Source: CAVORB01 sp963736235
GTDB lineage: Bacteria > Pseudomonadota > Gammaproteobacteria > Chromatiales > Chromatiaceae
Assembly (NCBI GenBank): GCA_963736235.1
Contig: CAVTOR010000002.1
Location: 1 to 64,000 of the forward strand
Length of the DNA: 64,000 nt
Reading direction: 5' to 3'
Each line of letters starts with the position of its first letter. Position 1 is the first letter of the stretch. Below the pieces are notes generated by a model that saw nothing but the letters and a program-made list of their open reading frames with translations, searched no databases and was not told the DNA's origin. A program made the position numbers and the translations under genes. Shown here one piece after another: positions 45,740 through 56,668 of this stretch.

Positions 45740-46075
45740 TCAGTCCTTGGCGGAACCCGCGTTGATCATGCGGTCGAAGCGGTCGAGCAGCACCAGGATG
45801 GGGATCGTCTCCCAGCCGCAGCCGCGAAGCGCCTCCTCCGCCATGGGCCGAATGCCGCTCGCCACCGGCATGGGACCGCCCGCATCCAGCAGCGCCCGCG
45901 TGCGCGGAATGAAGACCCATTGCAGCCATTGCGTGAAATGCAGGGTGTCGCAGCAGAAGGGAAGCCCGCTCTCGAGGGCGGATGGCGGCGGCGATACGGG
46001 CTCCCACTGGCCCTGCCGACGCAGCTCTGACTCGAGGTCGCACAGGAGCGCGAAGACGTCGGATGGGACCGGCAC
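45740..46075 (-). CDS. yqcC: YqcC family protein (DUF446)
   Basis: 111 residues, predicted alpha-helical. The family block LESGLPFCCDTLHFTQWLQWVFIPRTRALLDAGGPMP is clear, as is IRPMAEEALRG. YqcC is usually encoded next to truC and its exact role is not established; here it follows dapB directly. It starts at a GTG adjacent to the dapB stop codon. Confidence 0.88.
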   Translation of the reverse strand: MPVPSDVFALLCDLESELRRQGQWEPVSPPPSALESGLPFCCDTLHFTQWLQWVFIPRTRALLDAGGPMPVASGIRPMAEEALRGCGWETIPILVLLDRFDRMINAGSAKD

Positions 46076-46891
46076 CTAGAGGTCGCGCAGACCGAGCACG
46101 TCCTGCATGTCGTAGAGTCCCCGATCCTTCCCGGCGATCCAACCCGCCGCCCTCGCCGCGCCACGGGCGAAGGTCATACGGCTGGAGGCCTTGTGCGCGA
46201 TCTCCACCCGCTCGCCGTCGGCGGCGAACCATACCGTGTGCTCTCCCACCACGTCGCCGGCGCGGATGGTCTCGAAGCCGATGGTTCTGCGATCCCGCGC
46301 CCCGGTGTGGCCCTCGCGCCCGTATACCGCGACCTCGGCGAGATCGCGCCCGAGGGCGTTCGCCAGCACCTCGCCCATGCGGATGGCGGTGCCGGAGGGG
46401 GCGTCCACCTTGTGGCGGTGATGGGCCTCGATGACCTCGATATCCACCTCGTCCCCCAGCACCCGCGCGGCGATGTCGAGCAGCTTGAAGCAGAGGTTAA
46501 CGCCGACGCTCATATTGGGGGCGAAGACGATGCCGATGTCCTGGCCCGCCTCCGCGATCGCGGTGCGCTGACCCGCGTCGAGGCCGGTGGTGCCGATCAC
46601 CATCCGCCGCCCGCCCCGGCGGCAGAGCTCCAGGTGGCGCATGGTGGCAGAGGGCGCGGTGAAGTCGATCAGCACGTCGAACGCATCGACGACCGACTCG
46701 AGATCGGGACGCACCTCCGCGCCGAGGCGCCCCACCCCCGCGAGCTCGCCCGCGTCCGCCCCCAACAGGCTGCTTCCGGGCTGCTCGCTGGCGACGGTCA
46801 CGGCAAGGCCATCCGCCTCCGTGACCGCCTGGATCAGGGTGCGGCCCATGCGCCCGCCGGCGCCCGCGATTGCGATCTTGATATCGGCCAT
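46076..46891 (-). CDS. dapB: 4-hydroxy-tetrahydrodipicolinate reductase
   Basis: NAD(P)H enzyme of the diaminopimelate and lysine pathway. 271 residues: GAGGRMGRTLIQAV (nucleotide binding), VLIDFTAPSAT, IGTTGLD, APNMSVGVNL, EAHHRHKVDAPSGTA (catalytic His and Lys) and GEHTVWFAADGERVEI. It follows dnaJ by 80 bp. Confidence 0.97.
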   Translation of the reverse strand: MADIKIAIAGAGGRMGRTLIQAVTEADGLAVTVASEQPGSSLLGADAGELAGVGRLGAEVRPDLESVVDAFDVLIDFTAPSATMRHLELCRRGGRRMVIGTTGLDAGQRTAIAEAGQDIGIVFAPNMSVGVNLCFKLLDIAARVLGDEVDIEVIEAHHRHKVDAPSGTAIRMGEVLANALGRDLAEVAVYGREGHTGARDRRTIGFETIRAGDVVGEHTVWFAADGERVEIAHKASSRMTFARGAARAAGWIAGKDRGLYDMQDVLGLRDL

Positions 46892-46971
46892 AAATCAAAC
46901 TCCGGGTAAAGCCGCCGAGATGCCGAGAGAGCGTATTGCGCCCCACGCGGGGGAGGGAGAAAGCGGCCTGT

Positions 46972-48108
46972 CTAGAGCCCCATCTTCTCGAAGAAGCTCT
47001 TGACGCCGTCGAGCCAGGAGCTGGAATGGGGGCTGTGCCTCTCGCCACCGGCCTGGACGGACTCGTCGAGCTCGCGCAGCAGCTCCTTCTGGCGCTCGGT
47101 GAGATTGACGGGGGTCTCCACCAGCACGCGGCAGATGAGGTCTCCCACCACGCCGCCGCGCACCGGCTTCACGCCCTTGCCGCGCATGCGGAACATCTTG
47201 CCGGTCTGGGTACCGGGCGGGATCTTGAGGTTGACCTTCCCGTTCAGGGTCGGGACATGAAGCTCGCCCCCGAGCGCCGCGGTCACGAAGCCGATCGGCA
47301 CCTCGCAGAACAGGTTGTTGTCCTCGCGGGTGAAGATGGGATGTTCCTTGACGTTGACCTGCACGTAGAGGTCTCCCGGCGGCCCCCCGCGCTCCCCCGC
47401 CTCACCCTCGCCGGAGAGCCGGATGCGGTCTCCCGTATCCACGCCCGCGGGCACCTTGACCGACAGGGTCTTCTGCTCCTGAACCTTGCCGTGTCCGCTG
47501 CAGTGGGAGCAGGCCTCCTCGATCACGGTGCCGGCGCCCCGGCACTGGGGACAGGTCTGCTGGATCGAGAAAAAGCCCTGCTGCATCCGCACCTGTCCGG
47601 CGCCGTGGCAGGTCGGGCAGGTCTTCGCCTTGGTCCCGGGCTTGGCGCCGCTGCCACCGCAGAAATGGCACTCCACCAGTGACGGGATGCGGATCTTGAC
47701 CTCCTTGCCGGCAACCGCCTCCTCCAGCGTCAGGCTGAGGTCGTAGCGGAGGTCCGCGCCGCGGTGCACCCGCCGCCCGCCGCCGGCGCGTCCGCCGAAG
47801 ATATCTCCGAAGACGTCGCCGAAGATGTCGGAGAATCCGCCAGCGCCGCCGAAGTCGCCCGGTCCGCCGCCACCGAAGCCGCCCGCCTCGACGCCCGCGT
47901 GTCCGAACTGGTCATAGGCCGAGCGCTTCTTGGGATCGCTCAGCACCTCGTAGGCCAGCTTGGCCTCCTTGAACTTCTGCTCGGACTCGGCCCCCGCGTT
48001 GCGATCGGGGTGGTACTTCATGGCGAGCCGCCGGTAGGCCTTCTTGATGTCCGCCTCGCTGGCGTTGCGGCTGACGCCCAGCACCTCGTAGTAGTCGCGT
48101 TTCGTCAT
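46972..48108 (-). CDS. dnaJ: Chaperone DnaJ
   Basis: Hsp40 co-chaperone of DnaK. 378 residues: a J domain with KYHPDRN, a Gly/Phe-rich linker with repeated GG-F, four zinc-finger repeats (CHFCGGSG, CPTCHGAG, CPQCRGAG, CSHCSGHG) and the C-terminal substrate-binding domains. It lies downstream of dnaK after a strong hairpin. Confidence 0.98.
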   Translation of the reverse strand: MTKRDYYEVLGVSRNASEADIKKAYRRLAMKYHPDRNAGAESEQKFKEAKLAYEVLSDPKKRSAYDQFGHAGVEAGGFGGGGPGDFGGAGGFSDIFGDVFGDIFGGRAGGGRRVHRGADLRYDLSLTLEEAVAGKEVKIRIPSLVECHFCGGSGAKPGTKAKTCPTCHGAGQVRMQQGFFSIQQTCPQCRGAGTVIEEACSHCSGHGKVQEQKTLSVKVPAGVDTGDRIRLSGEGEAGERGGPPGDLYVQVNVKEHPIFTREDNNLFCEVPIGFVTAALGGELHVPTLNGKVNLKIPPGTQTGKMFRMRGKGVKPVRGGVVGDLICRVLVETPVNLTERQKELLRELDESVQAGGERHSPHSSSWLDGVKSFFEKMGL

Positions 48109-48156
48109 TGTTTGGGTTCTTAGCCTTCAGCCCCTGGCCGCATCGCTCAAACGTGC

Positions 48157-48177
48157 GCAGGCGCACTGAGCGCCTGC
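48157..48177. terminator. Hairpin between dnaK and dnaJ
   Basis: An 8-bp perfect stem (gcaggcgc with gcgcctgc) with a five-base loop, extendable by further pairs, lies in the 109-bp dnaK-dnaJ gap. It lacks a real T-run. It could reduce read-through or stabilise the dnaK message, giving more DnaK than DnaJ. Confidence 0.45.
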
Positions 48178-48217
48178 ACACCATCCGGTCGACAGCCAAC
48201 CGCGAACGGTCAACCGC

Positions 48218-50156
<1,939 letters not shown>

Positions 50157-50236
50157 AATTCTTGGTCTCCGCGTTGAATTCGTTGCGCTTTCCGCGCAGG
50201 ATCTGCCGAATCAGTTGGGGCAAAACCCTTCTGTTT

Positions 50237-50845
50237 TCAAGCCTGTTTCCGTTCGCCCGCGCTGGACACGATGACCAGCGCCGGCCGTACCAGCCGGCCG
50301 TTGAGCGTGTACCCCTTCTGCACGACGTTCACCACGGTGTTGGGCGGCACGTCGTCGCGCGGCTGCATGGTCATGGCCTGATGGTATTCCGGGTTGAAGG
50401 GCTCGCCCTCGGGATCGACCTTCTCGACCCCGAATTTGGTCATTGCGCCCGAGAGCATCCGCAGCGTGAGCTCCGTGCCCTCGCGCAGCTTATCCACGTC
50501 CGCCTGCCCGTCCTGCGCGGCGTCATGGCCGAGCTCTAAGCTGTCTCGGACCGGAAGCAGCTCGCGCACGAAGCCGTCGAGCGCAAACTTGTGCGCCTTC
50601 TCCAGCTCGATCTCGTGGCGCCGCTTGATGTTCTCAATCTCGGCGCGCGCCCGCAGCAGCTGGTCCCAGTTCTCGTCCGCTTTAACGCGCGCGTCCTCCA
50701 GCAGGGCCACGAGCTGCTCCGGAGACTCGGGAGCCTCCCGTTCCGCCGGCGCGGACGATGGGCTGGACGCCGACTCGAGCAGCTCAGCAGGCTCCGTCGC
50801 GCCGGACTCCTGCTCGACATTGTTCGTCTGCTCGTTTGTAACCAT
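50237..50845 (-). CDS. grpE: Nucleotide exchange factor GrpE
   Basis: ADP/ATP exchange factor for DnaK. About 202 residues: an acidic, low-complexity N terminus, a long helix (LRARAEIENIKRRHEIELEKAHKFAL), LPVRDSLE, and the beta-wing with VNVVQKGYTLNGRLVRPALV. The ATG at 50845 is five bases from GGAGG; a GTG at 50851 is less likely. It follows hrcA on the same strand. Confidence 0.96.
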   Translation of the reverse strand: MVTNEQTNNVEQESGATEPAELLESASSPSSAPAEREAPESPEQLVALLEDARVKADENWDQLLRARAEIENIKRRHEIELEKAHKFALDGFVRELLPVRDSLELGHDAAQDGQADVDKLREGTELTLRMLSGAMTKFGVEKVDPEGEPFNPEYHQAMTMQPRDDVPPNTVVNVVQKGYTLNGRLVRPALVIVSSAGERKQA

Positions 50846-50929
50846 ATGCACCTCCGAAAAACTTTCACAACCTCGATCTTGCGGGCCGGCGGGGCGCGCA
50901 AGCCGGCGCGGGCACCAGGCCCAAGCTCT

Positions 50930-52000
50930 TTACTGCAGTTTGAGGGCGGCGCCTAGAAGGCGCGCCGTCACGTCGACGATGGGGATCACCCGCGGGTAAT
51001 CCATCCGCGTGGGCCCGATCACGCCCAGCACGCCGATGACCTTGTCGTCGATCTTGTACGGGGCGGTGACCAGGCTGCAGTCGTCCAGCAGCTGATAGCC
51101 GGACTCCTCGCCGACGAAGATCTGCATTCCCTCGGCCTCGATACAGCGATCCAGCAGGTGCAGGATCTCGCGCTTCTTGGTAAAGGCCTCGAACAGCTGC
51201 TTCAAGCGCTCCATGCGCGCGAGCTCGTTGAACTCCATCAGGTTGGTCTGGCCCGCGATGTAGCAGTCGTCCGCCCGCTCCGCGGACTCGACGACGCGCT
51301 GCGCCATCTCGACCGCCCGCATCATGATCTGATCCATGTGGGCGTGGGTGCGCTTGAGATCCTCCAGCACCCGCTTTCGCACCTCCTTCATGTCGTGACC
51401 GGTGAACATCCCGTTGAGGAAGTTCGCCGCCTGCTCGAGCTCCGAGGGGGTGTAGCGCCGCTCGGGATGGATCACCCGGTTGTGCACCTCCCCCTCGCCG
51501 GTCACCAGGATCGCCAGCACCCGGTCTCCCGAGAGGGGCAGAAACTCGATCTGGCGGAAGTCGTTGCGCTCGCGGCGCGGCAGCATGACCACCCCCGCCA
51601 TATGCGTGATTCCGGACAGGATCTGCGAGGCGCTCTCGATCAGGAGCGTGGCGTCGTCCAGATCCTGCAGCTGGCGCCGCATGGACTCCACCTCACGTTC
51701 CGTCAGCGGCTTGACGGTCAGCAGGGAGTCGATGAACAGGCGGTACCCGGACACGGTCGGCACTCGTCCCGCGGACGTGTGCGGAGAGGCGACCAACCCC
51801 ATGTCCTCGAGATCGGCCATGACGTTACGCACCGTCGCCGGGCTCAGGTCGAGACCCGTGTCCTTGGCCAGGGTGCGCGATCCCACGGGCTGACCGTCTC
51901 TGATGTAGCGCTCCACCAGGACCTTGAGGAAATGCAACGCCCTTTCGTTGACCCGGTTGTCGCCACTTGCAAACTTCGGTGTCACGCTGGTAACGCCCAC
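50930..52000 (-). CDS. hrcA: Heat-inducible transcription repressor HrcA
   Basis: Repressor that binds CIRCE operators and whose activity depends on GroE in the systems studied. 356 residues: a winged-helix start (LHFLKVLVERYIRDGQPVGSRTLAK, SPATVRNVMADLEDMGLV, HTSAGRVPT), then the GAF-like and dimerisation regions including ending IGPTRMDYPRVIPIVD. It starts at a GTG at 52000. A perfect CIRCE operator lies just upstream, so it represses its own operon. Confidence 0.96.
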   Translation of the reverse strand: MGVTSVTPKFASGDNRVNERALHFLKVLVERYIRDGQPVGSRTLAKDTGLDLSPATVRNVMADLEDMGLVASPHTSAGRVPTVSGYRLFIDSLLTVKPLTEREVESMRRQLQDLDDATLLIESASQILSGITHMAGVVMLPRRERNDFRQIEFLPLSGDRVLAILVTGEGEVHNRVIHPERRYTPSELEQAANFLNGMFTGHDMKEVRKRVLEDLKRTHAHMDQIMMRAVEMAQRVVESAERADDCYIAGQTNLMEFNELARMERLKQLFEAFTKKREILHLLDRCIEAEGMQIFVGEESGYQLLDDCSLVTAPYKIDDKVIGVLGVIGPTRMDYPRVIPIVDVTARLLGAALKLQ

Positions 52001-52030
52001 TCAACTCGAAACCGGAGGAAAACCCGCTAA

Positions 52031-52057
52031 TTAGCACTCACTGACAGCGAGTGCTAA
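52031..52057. promoter_or_regulatory. CIRCE operator (HrcA binding site)
   Basis: A perfect inverted repeat TTAGCACTC, nine bases, GAGTGCTAA, identical to the CIRCE consensus. It lies immediately downstream of the -10 of the hrcA promoter, where bound HrcA would block transcription of hrcA and probably grpE-dnaK-dnaJ. It is 114 bp from nadK on the other strand. Confidence 0.97.
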
Positions 52058-52064
52058 GTGCCGC

Positions 52065-52093
52065 AATTTAGGGTTTGCGCCGGAGACTGTCAA
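52065..52093 (-). promoter_or_regulatory. Sigma-70 promoter of the hrcA operon
   Basis: On the minus strand a perfect TTGACA (complement of 52088-52093) is followed after 17 bp by TAAATT (complement of 52065-52070). Transcription would begin at about 52058, at the edge of the CIRCE element. No sigma-32 consensus was seen, so HrcA/CIRCE is probably the main heat control here. Confidence 0.75.
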
Positions 52094-52170
52094 GGTTGGC
52101 TGCACCTTGACCCCGTGCTAATTTGTGCGCTTCGCGTCAAGCCAGCAAGAGAATCGGCGTCGTTCGACCC

Positions 52171-53068
52171 ATGGCCCTGTTCGAGACAATCGGCATTATC
52201 GGAAAGCAGGGCGAGACCGCCAAGGTGAAGGCGACGCTGCAGCGCCTGGTGGCTTACCTCAGCTCGCGCCGGCGGGGGGTTTTCTTCGACGAGGTGAGCG
52301 GAGCCATGCTGCAGGCGCCGCGTGAGAGCGTTGTGGGCGCCACGGCGCTCGGCCAGCGTTGCTCCTTGGCCATCGTCGTGGGGGGCGACGGCACCTTGCT
52401 GCATGCGGCGCGATCCCTTGCGGCCTGGGAGGTGCCCCTGATGGGCATCAACCTGGGCCGGCTCGGCTTCCTGGTGGACGTCTCCCCCGATGAGATTGAG
52501 CATTGTCTCGATCGCATCCTCGCCGGCGAGTACGAAGAAGAGCCCCGCTGCATGCTCGCCGCGCGCGTGGACGGGACCCGATCCGCGTCCGAGCCTTACC
52601 TCGCCCTCAACGACGTCGTGGTCCACAAGTGGAACACGGCGCGCATGATCGAGTTCGAGACCTACATCGACGGCGACTTCGTTAACGCCCAGCGCTCCGA
52701 CGGCATCATCGTCTCCAGCCCCACCGGATCGACGGCCTATGCCCTGTCGGGTGGCGGCCCCCTGCTTGCACCCGACCCTGAATGCACTGGTGCTGGTCCC
52801 CATCTGCCCCCACACCCTGAGCAACCGGCCGCTGGTCGTCGGCGGCTCGAGCCGGGTAGAGATCCGTATCTGCGGCACCGACCAGGGCCAGGTGGAGATC
52901 ACCTGCGACGGTCAGACCAACCTCGCCCTGGGGCCGCGCTCGCGCGTCCACATCGAGCTGGCGCCCCACCCGCTGCGTCTGCTGCACCCGAAGGGCCACG
53001 ACCACTACAAGATCCTTCGCGCCAAGCTCGGCTGGGGAGGACATCCGCCGGGCTCCGGACCATGCTGA
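52171..53068 (+). CDS. nadK: NAD kinase, one frameshift
   Basis: Phosphorylates NAD to NADP. About 298 residues across a one-base break near 52765. VVGGDGTLLHAAR, GINLGRLGFL, LNDVVVHK and SSPTGSTAYALSGGGP lie upstream of the break. HPTLNALVLVPICPHTLSNRPLV and the C-terminal sheet follow it. The ATG at 52171 gives MALFETIGIIGK. The stop overlaps the recN start. Because of the break, the first frame runs on by chance into recN; these remain two genes. Confidence 0.94.
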
Positions 53069-54753
53069 CCCACATCTTCGTCCAGGACCTGGCGATCGTC
53101 AGCAGCCTGGAACTCGACCTGCAACCCACAATGACCGCCCTGACCGGGGAAACCGGCGCCGGCAAGTCCATCCTCATCGATGCCCTCGGACTCGCGCTCG
53201 GCGACAAGGCGGACGCGGACATGGTCCGCGCCGGTTGCGAACGGGCGGAGATCGTCGCCGGCTTCGACCTGCGCGCGCAACCGGGCGTCCGCGATTGGCT
53301 CGCCGAGCAGGACCTGGACGAGGGAGACGACTGCCTGGTGCGCCGCCTGCTGATCCGCGGCGGCCGCTCCCGCGCCTACATCAACGGCCGCCCGGCGAGC
53401 GGGGCCCAGCTCCAGGCCCTGGGGGAACGGCTGGTGGACATCCACGGGCAGCATGCGCACCAGTCGCTGCTGCGCCCGGCCTACCAACGCGGCCTGCTCG
53501 ACGCCTACGGCGGGCACGCCGACCTCGCCGCCGAGGTCACGGCGTTGTTTCGGGGCTTCCGCGCGCTGGACGAGCGTCTGCAACGCCTCACCGCGGAAGA
53601 CGCCGACCGCGCGGCGCGCCTGGAACTGTTACGGTACCAGGTGGACGAGCTCGCCGCCCTGGACCTCTCGGCCGAGGGCATCGCCGAGCTCGATCGCGAG
53701 CATAAGCGCCTGTCCAATCTCGGCCAGCTGCAATCCACCTCGGCGCGCCTGCTCGACGCGCTCTATGACGGCGAGCCCTCGCTACATGGAGGGCTCGCCC
53801 GCGCCGCCGCCGACCTCGATTCGCTCACCGCCTTCGACCAACGCCTGACCACGCCGCGGGAGCTGATCGAGAGCGCCGCCATCCAGGTCGAGGAGGCCGT
53901 GGGCGGCCTGCGCCAGTATCTCGACGACCTCGACATGGACCCGGGCCTGATGGAGCAGCTGGAGCGGCGCCTGTCCCAACTGCACGACCTGGCGCGCAAG
54001 TACCGCATCTTCCCCGAGCAGATTCCGGAGACACTGGAGGGGCTGCGGCAGGAGCTGCAGGCCCTGGAGAGCGACGACCTGACCGTCGGTGACCTGGAGC
54101 GGGAGCGCGACGCGGCGCGGGAGGCATTCCTCCGCGCCGCCGAGCGCCTGAGCGACCTGCGGAGGGCGGCCGCGGAGCGCCTCTCGCAGACGGTCAGCGC
54201 GGCCATGCAGGAGCTGGGCATGGGCGGCGGGAGGTTCGCCGCCGAGGTGACGCGGGACGATGCGGATGCGGCGGGGGCCCACGGCCTCGACCGGGTCGAG
54301 CTCCTCGTCAGCGCCAATCCCGGACAACCGCTCGCGCCCCTGGCCAAGGTCGCCTCCGGCGGGGAGTTGTCGCGCATCAGCCTCGGCATCCAGGTCGCGA
54401 CCGCGGAATGCGGCAGCGTTCCCACCTTGATCTTCGACGAGGTGGACGTCGGCATCGGCGGCCGGGTCGCGGAGATCGTCGGCACCATGCTCCGCACCCT
54501 GGGAGAGCGCCGTCAGGTGCTGTGCGTCACCCATCTTCCGCAGGTAGCCTCCCAGGCCCACCATCACCTGCAGGTCCGCAAGTACGCCCGCGACGGGCAC
54601 ACCTACACGGCCATCGCAGCGCTGCATCAGGATTCGCGGGTGGAGGAGATCGCCCGCATGCTGGGGGGGAAGGAGATCACCCGCAAGACGCTGGAGCACG
54701 CCCGCGAGATGATCGGGCTTTCCGCGCGCAAGACCGGGAAGCGGGCAGGCTAG
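53062..54753 (+). CDS. recN: DNA repair protein RecN
   Basis: SMC-like ATPase acting in double-strand break repair. 563 residues: Walker A in LTGETGAGKSILIDAL, a long coiled-coil middle, the LSRISLGIQVA signature and Walker B in LIFDEVDVGIGG, then CVTHLPQVASQAHHH. The start codon overlaps the end of nadK, so the two are translationally coupled. It is convergent with fur. Confidence 0.96.
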   Translation: MLTHIFVQDLAIVSSLELDLQPTMTALTGETGAGKSILIDALGLALGDKADADMVRAGCERAEIVAGFDLRAQPGVRDWLAEQDLDEGDDCLVRRLLIRGGRSRAYINGRPASGAQLQALGERLVDIHGQHAHQSLLRPAYQRGLLDAYGGHADLAAEVTALFRGFRALDERLQRLTAEDADRAARLELLRYQVDELAALDLSAEGIAELDREHKRLSNLGQLQSTSARLLDALYDGEPSLHGGLARAAADLDSLTAFDQRLTTPRELIESAAIQVEEAVGGLRQYLDDLDMDPGLMEQLERRLSQLHDLARKYRIFPEQIPETLEGLRQELQALESDDLTVGDLERERDAAREAFLRAAERLSDLRRAAAERLSQTVSAAMQELGMGGGRFAAEVTRDDADAAGAHGLDRVELLVSANPGQPLAPLAKVASGGELSRISLGIQVATAECGSVPTLIFDEVDVGIGGRVAEIVGTMLRTLGERRQVLCVTHLPQVASQAHHHLQVRKYARDGHTYTAIAALHQDSRVEEIARMLGGKEITRKTLEHAREMIGLSARKTGKRAG

Positions 54754-54785
54754 CCCGCGGCAGCGCGGTGACCGGGCGCGGCGAT

Positions 54786-55211
54786 TCACTCCAAGGTCTG
54801 CGGCACCTGACATCGCGGGCAGACCCCGTAGATCACCAGCGAGTGGTCCTCGAGCGTGAAACCGTGATCCTGCGCGATGGCCCGCTGCCGCTCCTCGATT
54901 GCCTCCTCGAGGAACTCCACCACCTTGCCGCACTTCACGCACACCAGATGATCATGGTGCCCGCCGGTGTTGACCTCGAACACGGATTGCCCGCCCTCGA
55001 AGTGATGGCGGCACACGAGCCCTGCGCTCTCGAACTGCGTGAGCACCCGGTAGACGGTTGCCAGCCCGATTTCCTCGCCGTTTTCCAGCAGTGTCCGGTA
55101 GACATCCTCGGCGCTGAGATGCCGCTTGCCGCTGCTCTCGAGCACCTTCAGCACCTTGATGCGCGGCAGGGTGACCTTCAGGCCCGCCCGTTTGATCTGG
55201 GTGTTCTCCAC
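54786..55211 (-). CDS. fur: Ferric uptake regulator Fur
   Basis: Iron-dependent repressor. 141 residues: a winged helix (LKVTLPRIKVLKVLE, ATVYRVLTQFESAGLV) and a metal-binding region with CRHHFEGGQSVFE, HHDHLVCVKCG and a C-terminal CPRC pair. It is divergent from bamE across a 166-bp gap, the usual neighbourhood. Confidence 0.97.
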   Translation of the reverse strand: MENTQIKRAGLKVTLPRIKVLKVLESSGKRHLSAEDVYRTLLENGEEIGLATVYRVLTQFESAGLVCRHHFEGGQSVFEVNTGGHHDHLVCVKCGKVVEFLEEAIEERQRAIAQDHGFTLEDHSLVIYGVCPRCQVPQTLE

Positions 55212-55377
55212 ACTCCGTCTCCTTCAACTCGCGCGCGACAGAGGGCACATGCTCCGGATCGCCGATCGCGTTCGCCGGCAGGCGAAGAGGCGACCGCCGG
55301 GACCACATTGGTCGACAATCCGCCGAGACTGTGCGGTATCATGCGTGACTGTCTGCGGCCTCAATCCTGTCGACAAG

Positions 55378-55863
55378 ATGCAAAAGGTTCTCATTTATCT
55401 CGCTCTCGGTGCAACCCTGACAATCTCGGGATGCTCCAGCTCGGAGAAACAGCCCGAGTATCGGTCTTCGGCGCTTGAGCGGTTGCCTTTCGTCTACAAG
55501 ATGACGGTTCAGCAGGGCAACATCATCACCGAGGAGAACGTCGACCGTCTGCAGCCTGGCATGACCAAGAGCCAGGTTCGCTTCCTGCTCGGCACGCCAA
55601 TGCTGACTGACATGTTCCATGCCGATCGATGGGACTACACCTACACCATCCGCAGGGGTCACAAACCCATGGAGGAGACGCGGCTCGCCCTGTTCTTCCA
55701 GGACGACGCGCTGGTGAGAGTGGAGGGCGACATACGTCCGGACCCCAACCGCGCCGCCACGCGCGAGCCGGTTGAAATGATCGTCGAGGTGCCGGATTGG
55801 GAGGACAACCGCGGGTTCGTTGCCAAGACCTTTAGCAAGCTCGGCGTCGACCCGGCGGAATAG
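55378..55863 (+). CDS. bamE: Outer-membrane assembly lipoprotein BamE
   Basis: Small lipoprotein of the BAM complex. 161 residues with a lipobox (LTISGC) and the BamE core: VYKMTVQQGNIITEENVDRLQPGMTKSQVRFLLGTP and WDYTYTIRRG. I start at the ATG at 55378, where the signal peptide begins; the longer open frame upstream overlaps fur on the other strand. The C-terminal extension with DNRGFVAKTFSKLG is somewhat longer than in E. coli. Confidence 0.94.
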   Translation: MQKVLIYLALGATLTISGCSSSEKQPEYRSSALERLPFVYKMTVQQGNIITEENVDRLQPGMTKSQVRFLLGTPMLTDMFHADRWDYTYTIRRGHKPMEETRLALFFQDDALVRVEGDIRPDPNRAATREPVEMIVEVPDWEDNRGFVAKTFSKLGVDPAE

Positions 55864-55902
55864 GCGGCGCGCAAGCATCAACTGCTGTCGCGGTCGGGGC
55901 AG

Positions 55903-56223
55903 TCAGTCCTCCGTCGCGCCCGCGCCCTTACGCATGACCTTGCCTTCCGCCGCGCGCTTCTTGCGCTGGGCCTTGGGGTCGGCGATGAGGGGCCGGTAGA
56001 CCTCCACCCGGTCCCCGGTCTCCAGGGTCTGCTCCAGCGTGGCAAGCTTGCCGAAGATCCCGACCTTGTTGGTCTCGATATCGATTTCGGGGAACCGCTT
56101 GAGGATGCCGGAACACTCGATTGCCTCCCGTACCGTCATCCCCTTGCCGCCCTCGACCGCCAGCAGGACCTGCTCATCCTGCCTGGCGAAGACCACTTCC
56201 ACCTGGATGCGCTGCTCAACCAC
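55903..56223 (-). CDS. rnfH: RnfH family protein (UPF0125)
   Basis: Ubiquitin-fold protein of 106 residues with unknown molecular role. VEQRIQVEVVFA, GMTVREAIECSGI, IDIETNKVGIFGKLATLEQTLETGDRVEVYRPL and a basic tail are typical of the family. It starts at a GTG that overlaps the last codons of ratA, so translation is coupled. It is convergent with bamE. Confidence 0.92.
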   Translation of the reverse strand: MVEQRIQVEVVFARQDEQVLLAVEGGKGMTVREAIECSGILKRFPEIDIETNKVGIFGKLATLEQTLETGDRVEVYRPLIADPKAQRKKRAAEGKVMRKGAGATED

Positions 56224-56650
56224 CGTACACCTCGTCCGCCCGCTTGCAGAAGGCGTCGACGAGCGTGTTGGCGGCCTGATTGAATACGGCTCCGAAGGCC
56301 TTGTCGATGAGTCGGCCGGAGAACTCGAAGTCCAGCTCCAACTCCACCTTGCAGGCATCCACCCGCAAGGCGAGGAAGCTCCAGCCGCCGGTCAGCTTAC
56401 GGAAGGGCCCATCGAGCAGGTCGAGGTCCATCCGCCTGCCCCAGTCGATCCGGTTGCGCGTGGTGAAGGTCTGATGCACACCCAGTCGCGCCACCTCGAG
56501 ACGCCCGCATACGATATCGTTCTCGCGGGACACGACGACGGCGGATCGACACCAGGGTAGGAACTGGGGATAAGCCTCCATGTTCGCCACGAGCTCGAAC
56601 ATCTGCTCGGCCGAGTGGGAGACGAGGGCGCTCTTCTTGACGACCGGCAT
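56216..56650 (-). CDS. ratA: RatA family START-like protein (ubiquinone-binding/toxin family)
   Basis: 144 residues with the polyketide-cyclase/START fold: VVKKSALVSHSAEQMFELVANMEAYPQFLPWC is the family opening, with FTTRNRID and FRKLTGGWSF later. Relatives are described as the ribosome-associated toxin RatA or as COQ10-like quinone-binding proteins. It pairs with rnfH as in most gammaproteobacteria, but smpB, normally its divergent neighbour, is not here. Confidence 0.93.
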   Translation of the reverse strand: MPVVKKSALVSHSAEQMFELVANMEAYPQFLPWCRSAVVVSRENDIVCGRLEVARLGVHQTFTTRNRIDWGRRMDLDLLDGPFRKLTGGWSFLALRVDACKVELELDFEFSGRLIDKAFGAVFNQAANTLVDAFCKRADEVYGG

Positions 56651-56668
56651 CGTTCCGGACCCCGGGGC

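Noticed and set aside
52123..54753. A single frame joining NAD kinase and RecN, which could suggest a fusion protein
   Set aside because: The joining segment is nadK out of frame after a one-base error. The true nadK end and the recN start overlap in different frames.
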